Source: Mycobacterium sp. 1081908.1 (GTDB lineage: Bacteria; Actinomycetota; Actinomycetes; Mycobacteriales; Mycobacteriaceae). From it: DNA of 64,000 nt. The position numbers and the translations under genes are program-made. The stretch spans positions 1-64,000 of the forward strand of contig NZ_LZLY01000005.1 in the NCBI RefSeq assembly GCF_001673535.1, given 5' to 3'. Below, one piece after another: positions 51,693 through 60,834 of the stretch (positions within the stretch are counted from its first letter, which is position 1; every line of letters begins with the position of its first letter). A model generated the notes under the pieces. The model saw only the letters and a program-made list of their open reading frames with translations. It made no database searches and was not told the DNA's origin.

Positions 51693-51995
51693 CTTTCAGC
51701 ACAATCCGAGATGGTCGGGATCAAACACAAGCCGAGCCCGTATCCACCCGTAGCACCGGGTTCATCGCACGCGCTGTCTGGAAGCGCGATGTGATTGACG
51801 GTCGCCATGGGCCGACGGTGCAACAAATCTGGCGCCGAAGCCGACGCGGTCATCACGCCCCGCAGCTTGTGGGGCGATAGACGTCGCTCAGGGGCGCACG
51901 AGGCATGACCACCCCCGATCGCACCAGCCGGATAGGGTTGGATACCGGGCACCCGCTGGATCACCGAGCGGCACAGCGATCTAGGAGGTTGGGCG
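51693..51995. other. 303-bp gap after the toxin/immunity module, no gene seen
   Basis: The stretch between the immunity stop and serB1 has no ORF with a credible start. Its left part (51693-51880) has intermediate GC and looks like degraded coding sequence, possibly a lost immunity or toxin fragment, but no homology is recognisable. The last 100 bp form the serB1 leader, with AGGAGG about 8 nt before the ATG. Confidence 0.5.
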
Positions 51996-52904
51996 ATGGC
52001 TTCCTCTGAGTCGGGCGGCGAGCACACCGGCCGCGCCGACCTGGATGCGCTGGTCGACAACGCGAGCGCCGAACGCGCACTCGAGGACCTGCAGGCCGCC
52101 AACGCCGCCGACGAGGGTCGCCCCCAGCCGCCCATCGACCTGACCGCGGCCGCGTTCTTCGACGTGGACAACACGCTCGTCCAGGGCTCCTCGGCCGTGC
52201 ATTTCGGCCGCGGGCTGGCCGCCCGCAACTACTTCACCTATCGCGATGTCCTCGGATTCATCTACGCCCAGGCCAAGTTTCAGTGGCTGGGCAAGGAGAA
52301 CAGCAATGACGTCGCCGCCGGCCGGCGCAAGGCCCTCGCCTTCATCGAAGGCCGCTCCGTCGAGCAGCTGGTCGCCTTGGGCGAGGAGATCTACGACGAG
52401 ATCATCGCCGACAAGATCTGGCCCGGCACCCGCGAACTGACCCAGATGCACCTCGACGCGGGCCAGCAGGTCTGGCTGATCACCGCGACCCCGTATGAGC
52501 TCGCGGCCACCATCGCCCGGCGGCTCGGCCTGACCGGCGCGCTGGGGACCGTCGCCGAATCGGTCGACGGCGTCTTCACCGGCCGGCTGGTCGGCGAGAT
52601 CCTGCACGGCCCGGGCAAGGCCCACGCCGTGCGCTCGCTCGCGATCCGCGAGGGCCTCAACCTCAAACGCTGCACCGCATACTCGGACAGCTACAACGAC
52701 GTGCCGATGTTGTCGCTGGTGGGCACGGCGGTGGCGATCAACCCCGATGCCCGCCTGCGGGCCCTCGCGCGCGAAAGGGGCTGGGAGATCCGCGACTTCC
52801 GGACCGCTCGCAAGGCGGCCCGGATCGGTGTGCCGTCGGCGCTGGCCCTGGGCGCGGCCGGCGGCGCGCTGGCGGCAGTGGCATCCCGGCGTCAATCGCG
52901 CTGA
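51996..52904 (+). CDS. serB1: HAD-superfamily SerB-type phosphatase (Rv0505c-like)
   Basis: 302 residues from ATG 51996 with a strong AGGAGG. HAD fold: the nucleophile motif [13 protein letters not shown] (DxDxT-type, residues about 55-60), motif II in [13 protein letters not shown], and motif III/IV in [11 protein letters not shown] and [16 protein letters not shown]. The subclass IB cap lies between motifs I and II. SerB-type enzymes dephosphorylate phosphoserine, but this mycobacterial paralogue has an N-terminal extension of about 50 residues and a C-terminal hydrophobic [11 protein letters not shown] segment, so its substrate may be a different phosphate ester. It heads a plus-strand run with the MaoC and cmaA2 genes. 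Confidence 0.9.
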   Translation: MASSESGGEHTGRADLDALVDNASAERALEDLQAANAADEGRPQPPIDLTAAAFFDVDNTLVQGSSAVHFGRGLAARNYFTYRDVLGFIYAQAKFQWLGKENSNDVAAGRRKALAFIEGRSVEQLVALGEEIYDEIIADKIWPGTRELTQMHLDAGQQVWLITATPYELAATIARRLGLTGALGTVAESVDGVFTGRLVGEILHGPGKAHAVRSLAIREGLNLKRCTAYSDSYNDVPMLSLVGTAVAINPDARLRALARERGWEIRDFRTARKAARIGVPSALALGAAGGALAAVASRRQSR

Positions 52905-52947
52905 TAGGCTGCGCCGCTAGACGTAATCGAGCGGAGAGCAAAGCGGC

Positions 52948-53460
52948 ATGACAGTCCCAGAATCGGCCCAAGGTCTCATCGGCAGCCACTACCGGGCACC
53001 GGACTATTTCCAGGTCGGACGGGAGAAGATCCGGGAGTTCGCGCGGTCGATCAAGGACGAGCACCCGTCGCACTTCGACGAGTCCGAGGCCGAGGCCGCC
53101 GGATACCCGTCCCTGGTGGCCCCGCTGACCTTCCTGGCGATCGCCGGACGGCGCGTGCAGCTGGAGATCTTCACCAAGTTCAACATTCCGATCAACATCG
53201 CCCGGGTTTTCCACCGCGACCAGAAGTTTCACTTCCACCGGCCGATCCTGGCCGGCGACAAGCTCTACTTCGACACGTATCTAGACTCGGTCCTGGAGTC
53301 CCACGGCACCGTGCTCGCCGAAATCCGCAGCGAAGTCACAGACGCAGAGGGGAAACCGGTCGTGACTAGCGTCGTTACGATGCTGGGGGAAGCCGCACAC
53401 CAGGACGCTGGCGCTGAAGAAACCGTCGCCGCGGTCGCATCCATATCAGCCGGAAAGTAG
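52948..53460 (+). CDS. MaoC-like (R)-3-hydroxyacyl-ACP dehydratase subunit (HadA/HadC-type, Rv0504c-like)
   Basis: 170 residues from ATG 52948. Single N-terminal-type hot-dog domain: [47 protein letters not shown] and [26 protein letters not shown]. It resembles HadA and HadC, the non-catalytic partner subunits that pair with HadB in FAS-II mycolate elongation. No HadB-like catalytic hydratase motif is in this gene or beside it, so it would need a partner encoded elsewhere. It lies 12 bp before cmaA2, consistent with mycolic acid metabolism. Confidence 0.88.
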   Translation: MTVPESAQGLIGSHYRAPDYFQVGREKIREFARSIKDEHPSHFDESEAEAAGYPSLVAPLTFLAIAGRRVQLEIFTKFNIPINIARVFHRDQKFHFHRPILAGDKLYFDTYLDSVLESHGTVLAEIRSEVTDAEGKPVVTSVVTMLGEAAHQDAGAEETVAAVASISAGK

Positions 53461-53471
53461 GGTCGATTCCC

Positions 53472-54377
53472 ATGTCACAGGACGAATCGGGTGGCACGCA
53501 GCTGAAGCCGCCGGTCGAAGCAGTCCGATCCCACTACGACAAATCCAACGAGTTCTTCAAGCTCTGGCTTGACCCGTCGATGACCTACAGCTGCGCCTAC
53601 TTCGAAGAGCGTCCCAACATGACGCTGGAAGAGGCGCAGTACGCCAAACGCAAGCTCGCGCTGGACAAGCTCAACCTCGAGCCCGGCATGACGCTGCTCG
53701 ACATCGGCTGCGGCTGGGGCTCGACGATGCGCCACGCGGTCGCCGAGTACGACGTCAACGTCATCGGGTTGACGCTCAGCGAAAACCAGTACGCCCACGA
53801 CAAGGCCAAGTTCGAGGAGATGGACAGCCCGCGCCGCAAGGAGGTGCGGATCCAGGGCTGGGAGGAATTCGACGAGCCCGTGGACCGCATCGTGTCGCTC
53901 GGCGCTTTCGAGCACTTCGCCGACGGCGCCGGCGACGCCGGGTTCGAGCGCTACGACACCTTTTTCAAGAAGTTCTACAGCCTGACACCCGACGACGGCC
54001 GGATGCTGTTGCACACCATCATCGTTCCGAGCGCCGAGGAGGCCAAGGAGCTCGGCCTCAAGGCGCCGATGAGCCTGCTGCGCTTCATCAAGTTCATCCT
54101 GACCGAGATCTTCCCGGGCGGCCGGCTGCCGCAGATCCCGCAGATCGACCACTACTCGTCCAACGCGGGCTGGAAGGTCGAGCGCTACCACCGGATCGGT
54201 AAGAACTACGTGCCGACGCTGACCACCTGGGCCGACGCGCTCGAGGCGCACAAGGATGAGGCCATCGCCCTGAAGGGGCAGGAGACCTACGACATCTACA
54301 TGCACTACCTCAGGGGCTGCGCGGACCTGTTCCGTGACCACTACACGGACGTCTGCCAGTTCACGCTCGTCAAGTAA
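53472..54377 (+). CDS. cmaA2: Cyclopropane mycolic acid synthase CmaA2
   Basis: 301 residues from ATG 53472. SAM-dependent CFA-synthase family: [28 protein letters not shown] at the N-terminus, the SAM-binding [34 protein letters not shown], and the active-site region [20 protein letters not shown]. It is one residue shorter than the 302-residue M. tuberculosis CmaA2 that I recall, and matches it through the [16 protein letters not shown] and C-terminal CQFTLVK stretches. CmaA2 forms the proximal trans-cyclopropane ring of oxygenated mycolates. This gene firmly marks the organism as a mycolate-producing mycobacterium. Confidence 0.93.
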   Translation: MSQDESGGTQLKPPVEAVRSHYDKSNEFFKLWLDPSMTYSCAYFEERPNMTLEEAQYAKRKLALDKLNLEPGMTLLDIGCGWGSTMRHAVAEYDVNVIGLTLSENQYAHDKAKFEEMDSPRRKEVRIQGWEEFDEPVDRIVSLGAFEHFADGAGDAGFERYDTFFKKFYSLTPDDGRMLLHTIIVPSAEEAKELGLKAPMSLLRFIKFILTEIFPGGRLPQIPQIDHYSSNAGWKVERYHRIGKNYVPTLTTWADALEAHKDEAIALKGQETYDIYMHYLRGCADLFRDHYTDVCQFTLVK

Positions 54378-54386
54378 GCGGCGGAC

Positions 54387-54410
54387 CGCCCAACGCCTCG
54401 GCGTTGGGCG
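54387..54410. terminator. Bidirectional hairpin terminator between cmaA2 and the acyltransferase gene
   Basis: CGCCCAACGCC (54387-54397) and its exact complement GGCGTTGGGCG (54400-54410) form an 11-bp stem with a 2-nt loop, with no downstream T-run. It lies 9 bp after the cmaA2 stop and directly abuts the convergent stop at 54411. T-less hairpins of this kind are common at mycobacterial transcript ends. Confidence 0.7.
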
Positions 54411-55478
54411 CTAGCCGAAAAAGATGTTGCGGCGGCCGGCCAGCAGCCGGTACAGCGTCTGCTGGATCGTCTCGCGCACCTGGTCGGTCAGCTCGAAGGT
54501 GACCATCGGGTCTTCGGCGTCGGAGGCGGCGTAGTCGTTCGTGTAGATGGGTTCGCCGAACGCGATGCGCCATTTCGACGGCAGCGGCACCAGACCGGCG
54601 GGCCCGGCCAGCGGAAACAGCGGGGTGATCGGGAAATAGGGCAGCCCGAACAGCCGCGCCAGCAGCTTGACGTCGGTGAGCATCGGGTAGATCTCTTCGG
54701 ACCCCACGATCGAGCACGGGATGATCGGCGCCTTGGTGCGCAGCGCCGCCGTCACGAAGCCGCCGCGGCCGAACCGCTGCAACCGGTAGCGGTCCTCGAA
54801 GCGCTTGCCCAGGCCCTTGTAGCCCTCCGGGAACACGGCGGTGAGTTCTCCCGCGGCCAGCAGGCGGTGCGCGTCGGTCGTGCAGGCCATGGTGTGGCCA
54901 GCCTTGCGCGCGGCCTCGCCGACCACGGGCAGGTCGAACACCATGTCGGCGGCCAGCAGTCGCAGGTCGCGCTCGGCCGGATGTTCGTCGTGCACGGCCA
55001 CCGACAGCATCAGCCCGTCGAACGGCAACACCCCGGCGTGGTTGGCCACCACCAGCGCGGCGCCCTCGCTGGGCAGGTTCTCGATGCCGCTGACTTCGAC
55101 CCGGAACCAGGACCGGAAGAAGAACCTCAGCAAAGGCCGAACGATCGCGCTGTTGAAGTGGGGATCGAAGCCGAACTCGTCGACGGTGTAGTCGCCCGTG
55201 AACCGCTGCCGCAGGAAGCCGGCGACCGCGGCGACCTTCTGCGCGAGATCGTTGAGCGGCGCCTCGGCCGTGGACGCCGCACCCGCCGCGCGCCGGTGTT
55301 CGTCGATTTCGCGGACGACCGCGGCGATTTGTTCGGCGGACGCCCGACCCCGCGGATCGGTGAGCATCGAGGGGTGTTGACGCGACGAGTCCGCCCGCTG
55401 ATCGGCTCTGCGGCGAGCCGCTACCCGACCCCTATTCGTATGCAGTGGAATGACGTTCGCTCTGGTTTCGCCCGCCAC
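54411..55478 (-). CDS. PlsC-family lysophospholipid acyltransferase-like protein (Rv0502-like)
   Basis: 355 residues from GTG 55478, with AGGTAGG just upstream and 5 bp after the epimerase stop; the frame extends to 55502. The N-terminal ~100 residues are polar. The PlsC domain follows: ALVVANHAGVLPFDGLML has the HX4D catalytic motif, then ELTAVFPEGYKGLGKRF and PIIPCSIVGSEEIYPML for glycerophosphate binding. It probably acylates a lipid at the cytoplasmic face of the membrane, but could act on another acceptor such as a glycolipid. Confidence 0.88.
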   Translation of the reverse strand: MAGETRANVIPLHTNRGRVAARRRADQRADSSRQHPSMLTDPRGRASAEQIAAVVREIDEHRRAAGAASTAEAPLNDLAQKVAAVAGFLRQRFTGDYTVDEFGFDPHFNSAIVRPLLRFFFRSWFRVEVSGIENLPSEGAALVVANHAGVLPFDGLMLSVAVHDEHPAERDLRLLAADMVFDLPVVGEAARKAGHTMACTTDAHRLLAAGELTAVFPEGYKGLGKRFEDRYRLQRFGRGGFVTAALRTKAPIIPCSIVGSEEIYPMLTDVKLLARLFGLPYFPITPLFPLAGPAGLVPLPSKWRIAFGEPIYTNDYAASDAEDPMVTFELTDQVRETIQQTLYRLLAGRRNIFFG

Positions 55479-55483
55479 GATAC

Positions 55484-56599
55484 CTACCTGCCCCCACCCC
55501 ATGGAATTGCATTTCGGCTTCCCCAGCGCTGCGCTAACGCTATGGCGCGACCCTCCAGGGAGCGTACCCGATCAGGGTCGATTATGGGAGTCAGGCCGCG
55601 GCCGCGGACGTAGTCGTCGAACGCCTCGGCCGTCGTCCATTTCGGATGGAAGCCGAGCTCCGTGCGCATTCTCGTGGTGTCCATGACGCGCCCGTAACTC
55701 AAGTAATTGAATTGATCACGCGTGATTTCGGTATAGCGATTAGCCCGTCTCAGCGAATCCAGCGCCCACACCCCAAAACCGGGTACCGGCACCGGAATTC
55801 GGCCGGCCCGGCGGATGGCCTGCGACAGCATGAGGATGCCGTCCGCGCCGATGTTGAACGTGCCCGCCTTGCCCGCCATGGCGGCGCGCTCCAGCGCGCC
55901 CAGCGCGTCCTGCTCGTGCAGCAGCTGCAACCGCGCGTCCCGGCCGAACATGGTCGGGACCAGCGGCCCGGCCAGATACCGCGACAGCGTCGTGTCCATC
56001 GCCGGCCCGATCATGTTGGCCAGCCGCAAAATCGTCACCGCGATGTCGGGGCGGCGCCGGCCCAAGCCGCGCACGTAACCCTCGATGTCGAGGCTGTCCT
56101 TGGCGAACCCGTCGCGGAAGGGCCGCCGACTGCTGCTGTCCTCGGTGAACATCACCGGGTCGTGCGCCGTGGACCCGTACACCTCGGACGTCGACTTGAG
56201 CACCACCCGGCGCACCGACGGCGCCTTCTGGCAGGCCGCGAAAAGTTGCATCGCGCCCATCACGTTGATTTCCTTCAGCGCCGCGCTGCCGCCGGCTCGC
56301 GGGGCGTAGGACGCCGCGGCGGCGTGCACCACGGTGTCGACGTCGCCGTTGCGAATCACCTTGGCGATGAAGGGATTACGAATATCGGCGCGGACGAACT
56401 CGGCGCGCCCCATGCGGCGCAGCATGTCCTTGCTGGGGGCGATCGCGTCCACCGCGATGACCCCTTTGATCAACGGATTCTGGGCGAGCCGCGCGGTCAG
56501 GTAGCCGCCCAGAAACCGGCACGCACCGGTAACCAGCACAACTTTGGGGTAGTGCACGGTGCCGCTCGTGCCGGCACCTTCCCCGCTCGACTGATCCAC
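55484..56599 (-). CDS. NAD-dependent epimerase/dehydratase (GalE2-like, Rv0501-like)
   Basis: 371 residues from GTG 56599. Extended SDR: VVLVTGACRFLGGYLTARL near residue 20, where the last Gly of the usual GxxGxxG is kept but Cys-Arg replaces the common middle residues, then VIAVDAI. The expected YxxxK is not obvious: the serine region reads VVLKSTSEVYGSTAHDPVMF, and the position after it has no typical Tyr-Lys pair, so catalysis may be altered or lost. It has been called galE2 in M. tuberculosis, but epimerase activity is uncertain. It is co-transcribed with the acyltransferase gene. Confidence 0.82.
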   Translation of the reverse strand: MDQSSGEGAGTSGTVHYPKVVLVTGACRFLGGYLTARLAQNPLIKGVIAVDAIAPSKDMLRRMGRAEFVRADIRNPFIAKVIRNGDVDTVVHAAAASYAPRAGGSAALKEINVMGAMQLFAACQKAPSVRRVVLKSTSEVYGSTAHDPVMFTEDSSSRRPFRDGFAKDSLDIEGYVRGLGRRRPDIAVTILRLANMIGPAMDTTLSRYLAGPLVPTMFGRDARLQLLHEQDALGALERAAMAGKAGTFNIGADGILMLSQAIRRAGRIPVPVPGFGVWALDSLRRANRYTEITRDQFNYLSYGRVMDTTRMRTELGFHPKWTTAEAFDDYVRGRGLTPIIDPDRVRSLEGRAIALAQRWGSRNAIPWGGGR

Positions 56600-56670
56600 T
56601 CAAACAGCCTAACGGGCTGGCGAGACGACGGCGTTAAGGCGGCGTGACGGTCGACTGGGCCGGCTGGCGC

Positions 56671-56772
56671 TTACTTGCCGAGTTTTCTGCGCTGCACGCG
56701 GGTGCGACGCAGCAGCTTGCGGTGCTTCTTCTTCGACATTCGCTTGCGCCGCTTCTTGATTACTGAACCCAT
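56671..56772 (-). CDS. Small ribosomal protein bS22 (AURKAIP1/COX24-like)
   Basis: 33 residues from ATG 56772, ending TAA at 56671. It is almost wholly Lys/Arg: [19 protein letters not shown], then [14 protein letters not shown]. This matches the tiny mycobacterial 30S protein bS22 (PF08213-like), which lies near the decoding centre in mycobacterial ribosome structures. It sits between the small HTH gene and galE2-like gene, as I recall for Rv0500B. It is easily missed because of its size. Confidence 0.9.
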
Positions 56773-56872
56773 GAACTCCGCTATCTGACCGGGGACGTGC
56801 TCCTGCTTGACCCGGACACTTTACCCGGCTGTCAGCACCGAACACCAAACCGGCGGCCGCGGCGGGTAGCGG

Positions 56873-57130
56873 TCAGCCCGCGTCGAAGTATGAAGTCTCC
56901 AGCATGTCGTGGACGGCCTTGGCGTGCACGCGGAAGGAACGGCCCACCCGGACCGCCGGCAGCTCGCCGTTGTGCACCAGGCGGTACACCGTCATCTTGG
57001 AGACGCGCATCAGCGCTGCCACCTCGGCGACGGTAAGAAACTGCGTCCTGGCCTGCTGGCCATCGCCGGAACCGGAGTCCCGCCCCTTAGCAGCGGAATC
57101 TCGCGCCGATGGCCCGTTCGTAGACGTCAT
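56873..57130 (-). CDS. Excisionase-type helix-turn-helix protein (Rv0500A-like)
   Basis: 85 residues from ATG 57130. A disordered polar N-terminus of about 28 residues is followed by a winged-helix MerR/Xis-type HTH: FLTVAEVAALMRVSKMTVYRLVHNGELPAVRVGRSFRVH, typical of excisionase-family and BldC-like DNA-binding proteins. There are no integrase or phage genes nearby, so it is a chromosomal regulator rather than a true excisionase. Targets are unknown. Confidence 0.9.
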   Translation of the reverse strand: MTSTNGPSARDSAAKGRDSGSGDGQQARTQFLTVAEVAALMRVSKMTVYRLVHNGELPAVRVGRSFRVHAKAVHDMLETSYFDAG

Positions 57131-57270
57131 CGCAACCCAATCGTGTCAGGCTCGCGCAATGCCAGCGGCTTCCCCTCCGCTGGCACCCACACGTGCATAC
57201 AAAGAGGAGAATAGCGGGACTAGTGGGGTTAATGGTACTGGTGAGGGACAACTAATCCGGAAATCTCAAA

Positions 57271-58143
57271 TTATTCCGATGTAATTCTTAGCTGCTCAGA
57301 GCGCCTTTTCGCGGCCTGGACGGCGGCGTCGACGGCCACCCGCAATCCCCCTCGCTCCAGTTCGCGCAGCGCAGCGGCGGTGGTGCCGCCGGGCGAAGTG
57401 ACGGTCGCGCGCAGCTGCGCCGCCGACGCGTCCGCCCGCATCCCCGGCGGCTCCCCCTCGACGACGCGCTCGGCATCCATCCGCTCGAGCAGCATCGCCG
57501 CCGAGCCGGCCATCGTCTGCGCGGTCAGGTCGGTGGCGACCTGCCGGCTCAGCCCCGCCGCGACGCCGGCGTCCACCAGCGCCTCCACCATCAGGAAGAA
57601 ATACGCCGGACCCGAGCCGGACAGCGCCGTCACGGCGTCCATCTGCGATTCCGGAACGGTGAGCACCCCGCCGACGGAGTCGAACAGCGCCGACACCCCC
57701 TCGAGCTGCGCTTCGGTGACGAAGCGGCCCTTGGCCAGCGCGGTCACCCCCGCGCCCACCAACGCCGCGGCGTTCGGCATCGCCCGGACCACCGGCGTCC
57801 CGGCCGGCAGCTTGGATTCGAAGTAGGTGATCGTGATCCCCGCCGCGACGGTGACGAACACCTGCTCGGCGCTATCCGTCTCGGCCGCGCTTGCTGCCCG
57901 GGCCAGCTCCCCGAGCACCGTCTCGACGTCGGCCGGCTTCACCGCGACGACGACGAAGGACGCGTTGTCCACCGCGTCGGTGACCGACGCCAAACGCACC
58001 GAATAGGTGTCCGCCAGGTACTTGGCGCGCTCGGGCACTCGTTCGGCCACCACCAGGTCCTTGACCTGCCGCCCGGCCCGCAGCAGTCCCGAAAGCAGCG
58101 CCTCGCCGATGCTGCCGCCGCCGATGATCGCGATTCTCGCCAT
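57271..58143 (-). CDS. proC: Pyrroline-5-carboxylate reductase
   Basis: 290 residues from ATG 58143. The N-terminal Rossmann fold IAIIGGGSIGEALLSGLLRAG binds NAD(P)H; VVRAMPNAAALVGAG and the signature ALSGSGPAYFFLMVEALVDAGVAAGL define the P5C reductase family. It reduces 1-pyrroline-5-carboxylate to proline, the last biosynthetic step. It lies in a minus-strand run with the thioesterase-like and TIM-barrel genes, 29 bp after the former. Confidence 0.95.
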   Translation of the reverse strand: MARIAIIGGGSIGEALLSGLLRAGRQVKDLVVAERVPERAKYLADTYSVRLASVTDAVDNASFVVVAVKPADVETVLGELARAASAAETDSAEQVFVTVAAGITITYFESKLPAGTPVVRAMPNAAALVGAGVTALAKGRFVTEAQLEGVSALFDSVGGVLTVPESQMDAVTALSGSGPAYFFLMVEALVDAGVAAGLSRQVATDLTAQTMAGSAAMLLERMDAERVVEGEPPGMRADASAAQLRATVTSPGGTTAAALRELERGGLRVAVDAAVQAAKRRSEQLRITSE

Positions 58144-58172
58144 GGGAGGAAAGCATTCCAGAACAGCGGGCG

Positions 58173-59000
58173 CTAGCGAGCGGCAGGGACCAACGCCAGC
58201 TGGCGCGCTTGCACCACCAGGCGGCCCAGCTGGTCGACGACGATGTGGTCCTCGTCGAACCAGTCATGCCCGATCTCCACGCAGGTGGCGATGATGCGCA
58301 GCCAGCCATCGGCGGGCAGGGCGCGCAGGAACGCGGTCAGCTGGATGGTGGGCGCCCAGCCGGTGCGGTCCACGGCGAACGTCACCGGCGCCGACAGGTC
58401 CCCGCACATGAGCGCGAACAGCCCGTCCGGGGCCACGTCGCGGGGCCGGGCCCACATCTGGATCACCGGCGGGTGGCCGTCGCGGGGCCGCATCGTCGAC
58501 AGCAGCGGCCGCACGTCGCAGCCCTCACCCAGGTGCACCAGGCCGGCCAGCGGGTGGCCGGGGACGATCGGTTCGACGTCGTCGGGCGGCTCGGGTGCCA
58601 TCAAATCGGCGACCGGGTTCGCCGACAGCAGCGGCGCGTGCGAGCCGTCGGCCGGATAGTGCTCCGGCTGGCCGAGGTTGACCACCGCGTGCACCGCGGT
58701 GCGCTCGCCCTGCATGAGCTCGACGTCGACGACGCTGATCCGGCGGCCGCGCTTGCGGAAGGAGGTCACCAGCCGCATGGGCCCCGGATCCGGCGCCCAC
58801 AGGAAGTTCGCCGACACGGCCACCGGTTGGGGTCCGTCCGGGTCTTCGCCGCACGCGGTCCGGGCGGCGTTGGCGCACAGCGCCAGCATCGCGCCGCCGT
58901 GCACCTTGGGCCCGATGGTCCAGTGCTTGTCGAGCTCGCCCTCGTACACGCCGGGGCCGGCCTCCCGCAACGTCATCGCGGTGGTGAATAAGGCGTTCAT
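58173..59000 (-). CDS. TesB-like acyl-CoA thioesterase-family protein (Rv0499-like)
   Basis: 275 residues from ATG 59000. Double hot-dog fold: KHWTIGPKVHGGAMLALCANAA in the first half with the HGG motif, PVAVSANFLWAPDPGPMRLVTSFRKRGRRISVVDVELMQGERTAV, then GLFALMCGDLSAPVTF and PTIQLTAFLRALPADGWLRI in the second. The family includes TesB thioesterases. Substrate and physiological role are unknown. Confidence 0.85.
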   Translation of the reverse strand: MNALFTTAMTLREAGPGVYEGELDKHWTIGPKVHGGAMLALCANAARTACGEDPDGPQPVAVSANFLWAPDPGPMRLVTSFRKRGRRISVVDVELMQGERTAVHAVVNLGQPEHYPADGSHAPLLSANPVADLMAPEPPDDVEPIVPGHPLAGLVHLGEGCDVRPLLSTMRPRDGHPPVIQMWARPRDVAPDGLFALMCGDLSAPVTFAVDRTGWAPTIQLTAFLRALPADGWLRIIATCVEIGHDWFDEDHIVVDQLGRLVVQARQLALVPAAR

Positions 59001-59024
59001 GTATCTCCTGGGTGATCCTGAAAG

Positions 59025-59867
59025 TCACCGCATCAGGTGGGTGCGCGCGAATTGCAGCGATTCGGTGAGCATGGCTTCACGCTCGTGCGCCGAACGCGCG
59101 CTGGACGTGGACACCTCGAGGATCACGTGCCCGGCGAAGCGGCCGCCGGCCAGCATCTGGCACACCTCGGCGGTCGGTTGGGTGCCGCGCCCGGGCACCA
59201 AATGCTCGTCCGCGGGCAGGCCGCTGCCGTCGCACAGGTGCAGATGGGTCAGGCCCTCGCCCATCCGCTGGGCCATGTCCAGCGAATCGGTGCCCGCGGT
59301 CGCGGTGTGGGACAGGTCCAGCGTGTAATTCGCGTGGTTGCCGTCCAGCGGGTCGTACGACGGCGCGAACGCCGAGATCGCCGGGCCCGGTCCGCCGCCC
59401 CGCCTGCGCATCCGTTCCAGCGACTGGCCGGCCCCGAAGAACCGGTCGGCACGGAACGGAAACATGTTCTCCACGGCCACCTTGACGTCGCTGGACGCCT
59501 CCAGGGCGGCCACCTGGTCGCTGAATCCCTCGGCGTAGCGACGCTGCCACCGAAACGGCGGGTGCACGACGACGGTCTGGGCGTCCAGCTGCTCGGCCGC
59601 CCGCACGCTGCGGTCCAGCTTGGGGATCGGGTTGGCGCCCCAGACCCGCTGCGAGATCAGCAGGCAGGGCGCGTGCACGGACAGCACCGGCACGCGATAG
59701 CGCCGGGACAGCTTCTTGACCGCGCCGATGTCCTGGCTGACCGTTTCGCTCCAGACCATCAGCTCGACGCCGTCGTAACCGAGGCGGTCCGCATACTCGA
59801 AGGCGGCCTCGGCCCGCAACGGGTAGACCGAGGCCGTCGATAGGCCAACTTTGATTGCCGGGCGCAC
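59025..59867 (-). CDS. Sugar phosphate isomerase/epimerase-like TIM-barrel protein (Rv0498-like)
   Basis: 280 residues from ATG 59867 (MRPAIKVGLSTASVYPLRAEAAFEYADRLGYDGVELMVWSE). Xylose-isomerase-like AP2 endonuclease fold: VPVLSVHAPCLL, TVVVHPPFRWQ, KVAVENMFPF with a Glu metal ligand, YTLDLSHTATAG and LTHLHLCDGSGLPADEHLVPGRG with the His/Asp/Glu cluster. It probably binds a divalent metal. The substrate is unknown; I recall no confirmed activity for the mycobacterial protein. Confidence 0.88.
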   Translation of the reverse strand: MRPAIKVGLSTASVYPLRAEAAFEYADRLGYDGVELMVWSETVSQDIGAVKKLSRRYRVPVLSVHAPCLLISQRVWGANPIPKLDRSVRAAEQLDAQTVVVHPPFRWQRRYAEGFSDQVAALEASSDVKVAVENMFPFRADRFFGAGQSLERMRRRGGGPGPAISAFAPSYDPLDGNHANYTLDLSHTATAGTDSLDMAQRMGEGLTHLHLCDGSGLPADEHLVPGRGTQPTAEVCQMLAGGRFAGHVILEVSTSSARSAHEREAMLTESLQFARTHLMR

Positions 59868-59883
59868 TGTCGGTGTGTGGCGC

Positions 59884-60834
59884 CTAGCCCGACTGCAACG
59901 ACAGCACCAACGGCCCCAGGGTGATCAGCGCCCCGACCGCGACGGCGATCAGCGTGCTGGCGATGTCCTCGGTCTTGCGGACCACCCGGACCCCCACCAC
60001 CAGGCCGAGAATGACCAGCACCGAAAGCACCAAGGCCACGATGCTGTTCCAGCGCCACAGCTCGTCGAACGCGACGAACAGCCCGGCCCCGAACGCCACG
60101 GCCAGCATCGACTGCAACACGATCAGCGTTCCCCGCCACAGCGACGTCAGCCGGCCGGGCGCCTCGTGTGCGCGCTCGGCCTCGAGGCCGAGGCGGTCTT
60201 CGTGCCGTTCCTCTTCGGCCAGCGCATCCGCGCCCCGCTCGGCGCCGCGCCGGCGCGCCACCTCGTCGGCCAGCGTCTGCCCGCCGAACAGCGTGGAATC
60301 GGACTGCAGGTAGGAGCGAACGTAGGCGGAATCCTCGGACGTCGGTTCGGCTTCGCGAACCTCGGAGTCCATCACGTCCACCGGGATGTCGGCGTAGTGG
60401 TCGACGGGGTCCGGGCTCATGCCCTCGGCGCCGGACCGGCCGGTGCGGTCGTCGGGCACGTCGGCGTGCCGCTGGGGCCGCGGGTAGGCGCTGCGCTCGG
60501 GTCCCGTCAGCCGTTGCGGTTGCGTCGGTGACTTCGGCCAGCGCGGCTCGGGTTCGGACCAGTACGGGGATTTGGGCTGTTCCTCGGCGACGTGCTCGGC
60601 GGTCGGCTCGGTGACCTGGACCGTTCCATTGGCGCGGGGTTCGGTTTCGTCGTCACGGATGACCGGGATTTCGCCGGTCAGCTCGGCGACGGTGACCGCG
60701 TCGCTGTCGCCGCGCCGACGGCGACGACGCCGGGTGACCGACGGTTCGCCAATCGTTCCGTTCCTGGCCAGGAGTTCGGCCACCGAGATCGGCCGAGTGC
60801 CAGGGCTCTCGGTCTCGGAGTGTGGTCCGCTCAT
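59884..60834 (-). CDS. Membrane protein with long acidic cytoplasmic N-terminus (Rv0497-like)
   Basis: 316 residues from ATG 60834, overlapping the ppx stop (ATGA). Residues 1-225 are polar and disordered, with RRRRRRRG near residue 35 and many Glu, Pro and Thr ([19 protein letters not shown]) that could be kinase targets. Three hydrophobic segments follow ([40 protein letters not shown] and [18 protein letters not shown]). This layout resembles mycobacterial phosphoprotein membrane anchors, but function is unassigned. Confidence 0.85.
   Translation of the reverse strand: MSGPHSETESPGTRPISVAELLARNGTIGEPSVTRRRRRRRGDSDAVTVAELTGEIPVIRDDETEPRANGTVQVTEPTAEHVAEEQPKSPYWSEPEPRWPKSPTQPQRLTGPERSAYPRPQRHADVPDDRTGRSGAEGMSPDPVDHYADIPVDVMDSEVREAEPTSEDSAYVRSYLQSDSTLFGGQTLADEVARRRGAERGADALAEEERHEDRLGLEAERAHEAPGRLTSLWRGTLIVLQSMLAVAFGAGLFVAFDELWRWNSIVALVLSVLVILGLVVGVRVVRKTEDIASTLIAVAVGALITLGPLVLSLQSG

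Noticed and set aside
51689..52228. 179-residue minus-strand frame across the post-toxin gap and the start of serB1
   Set aside because: Antisense to a well-supported gene with a strong ribosome site; no domain recognised.
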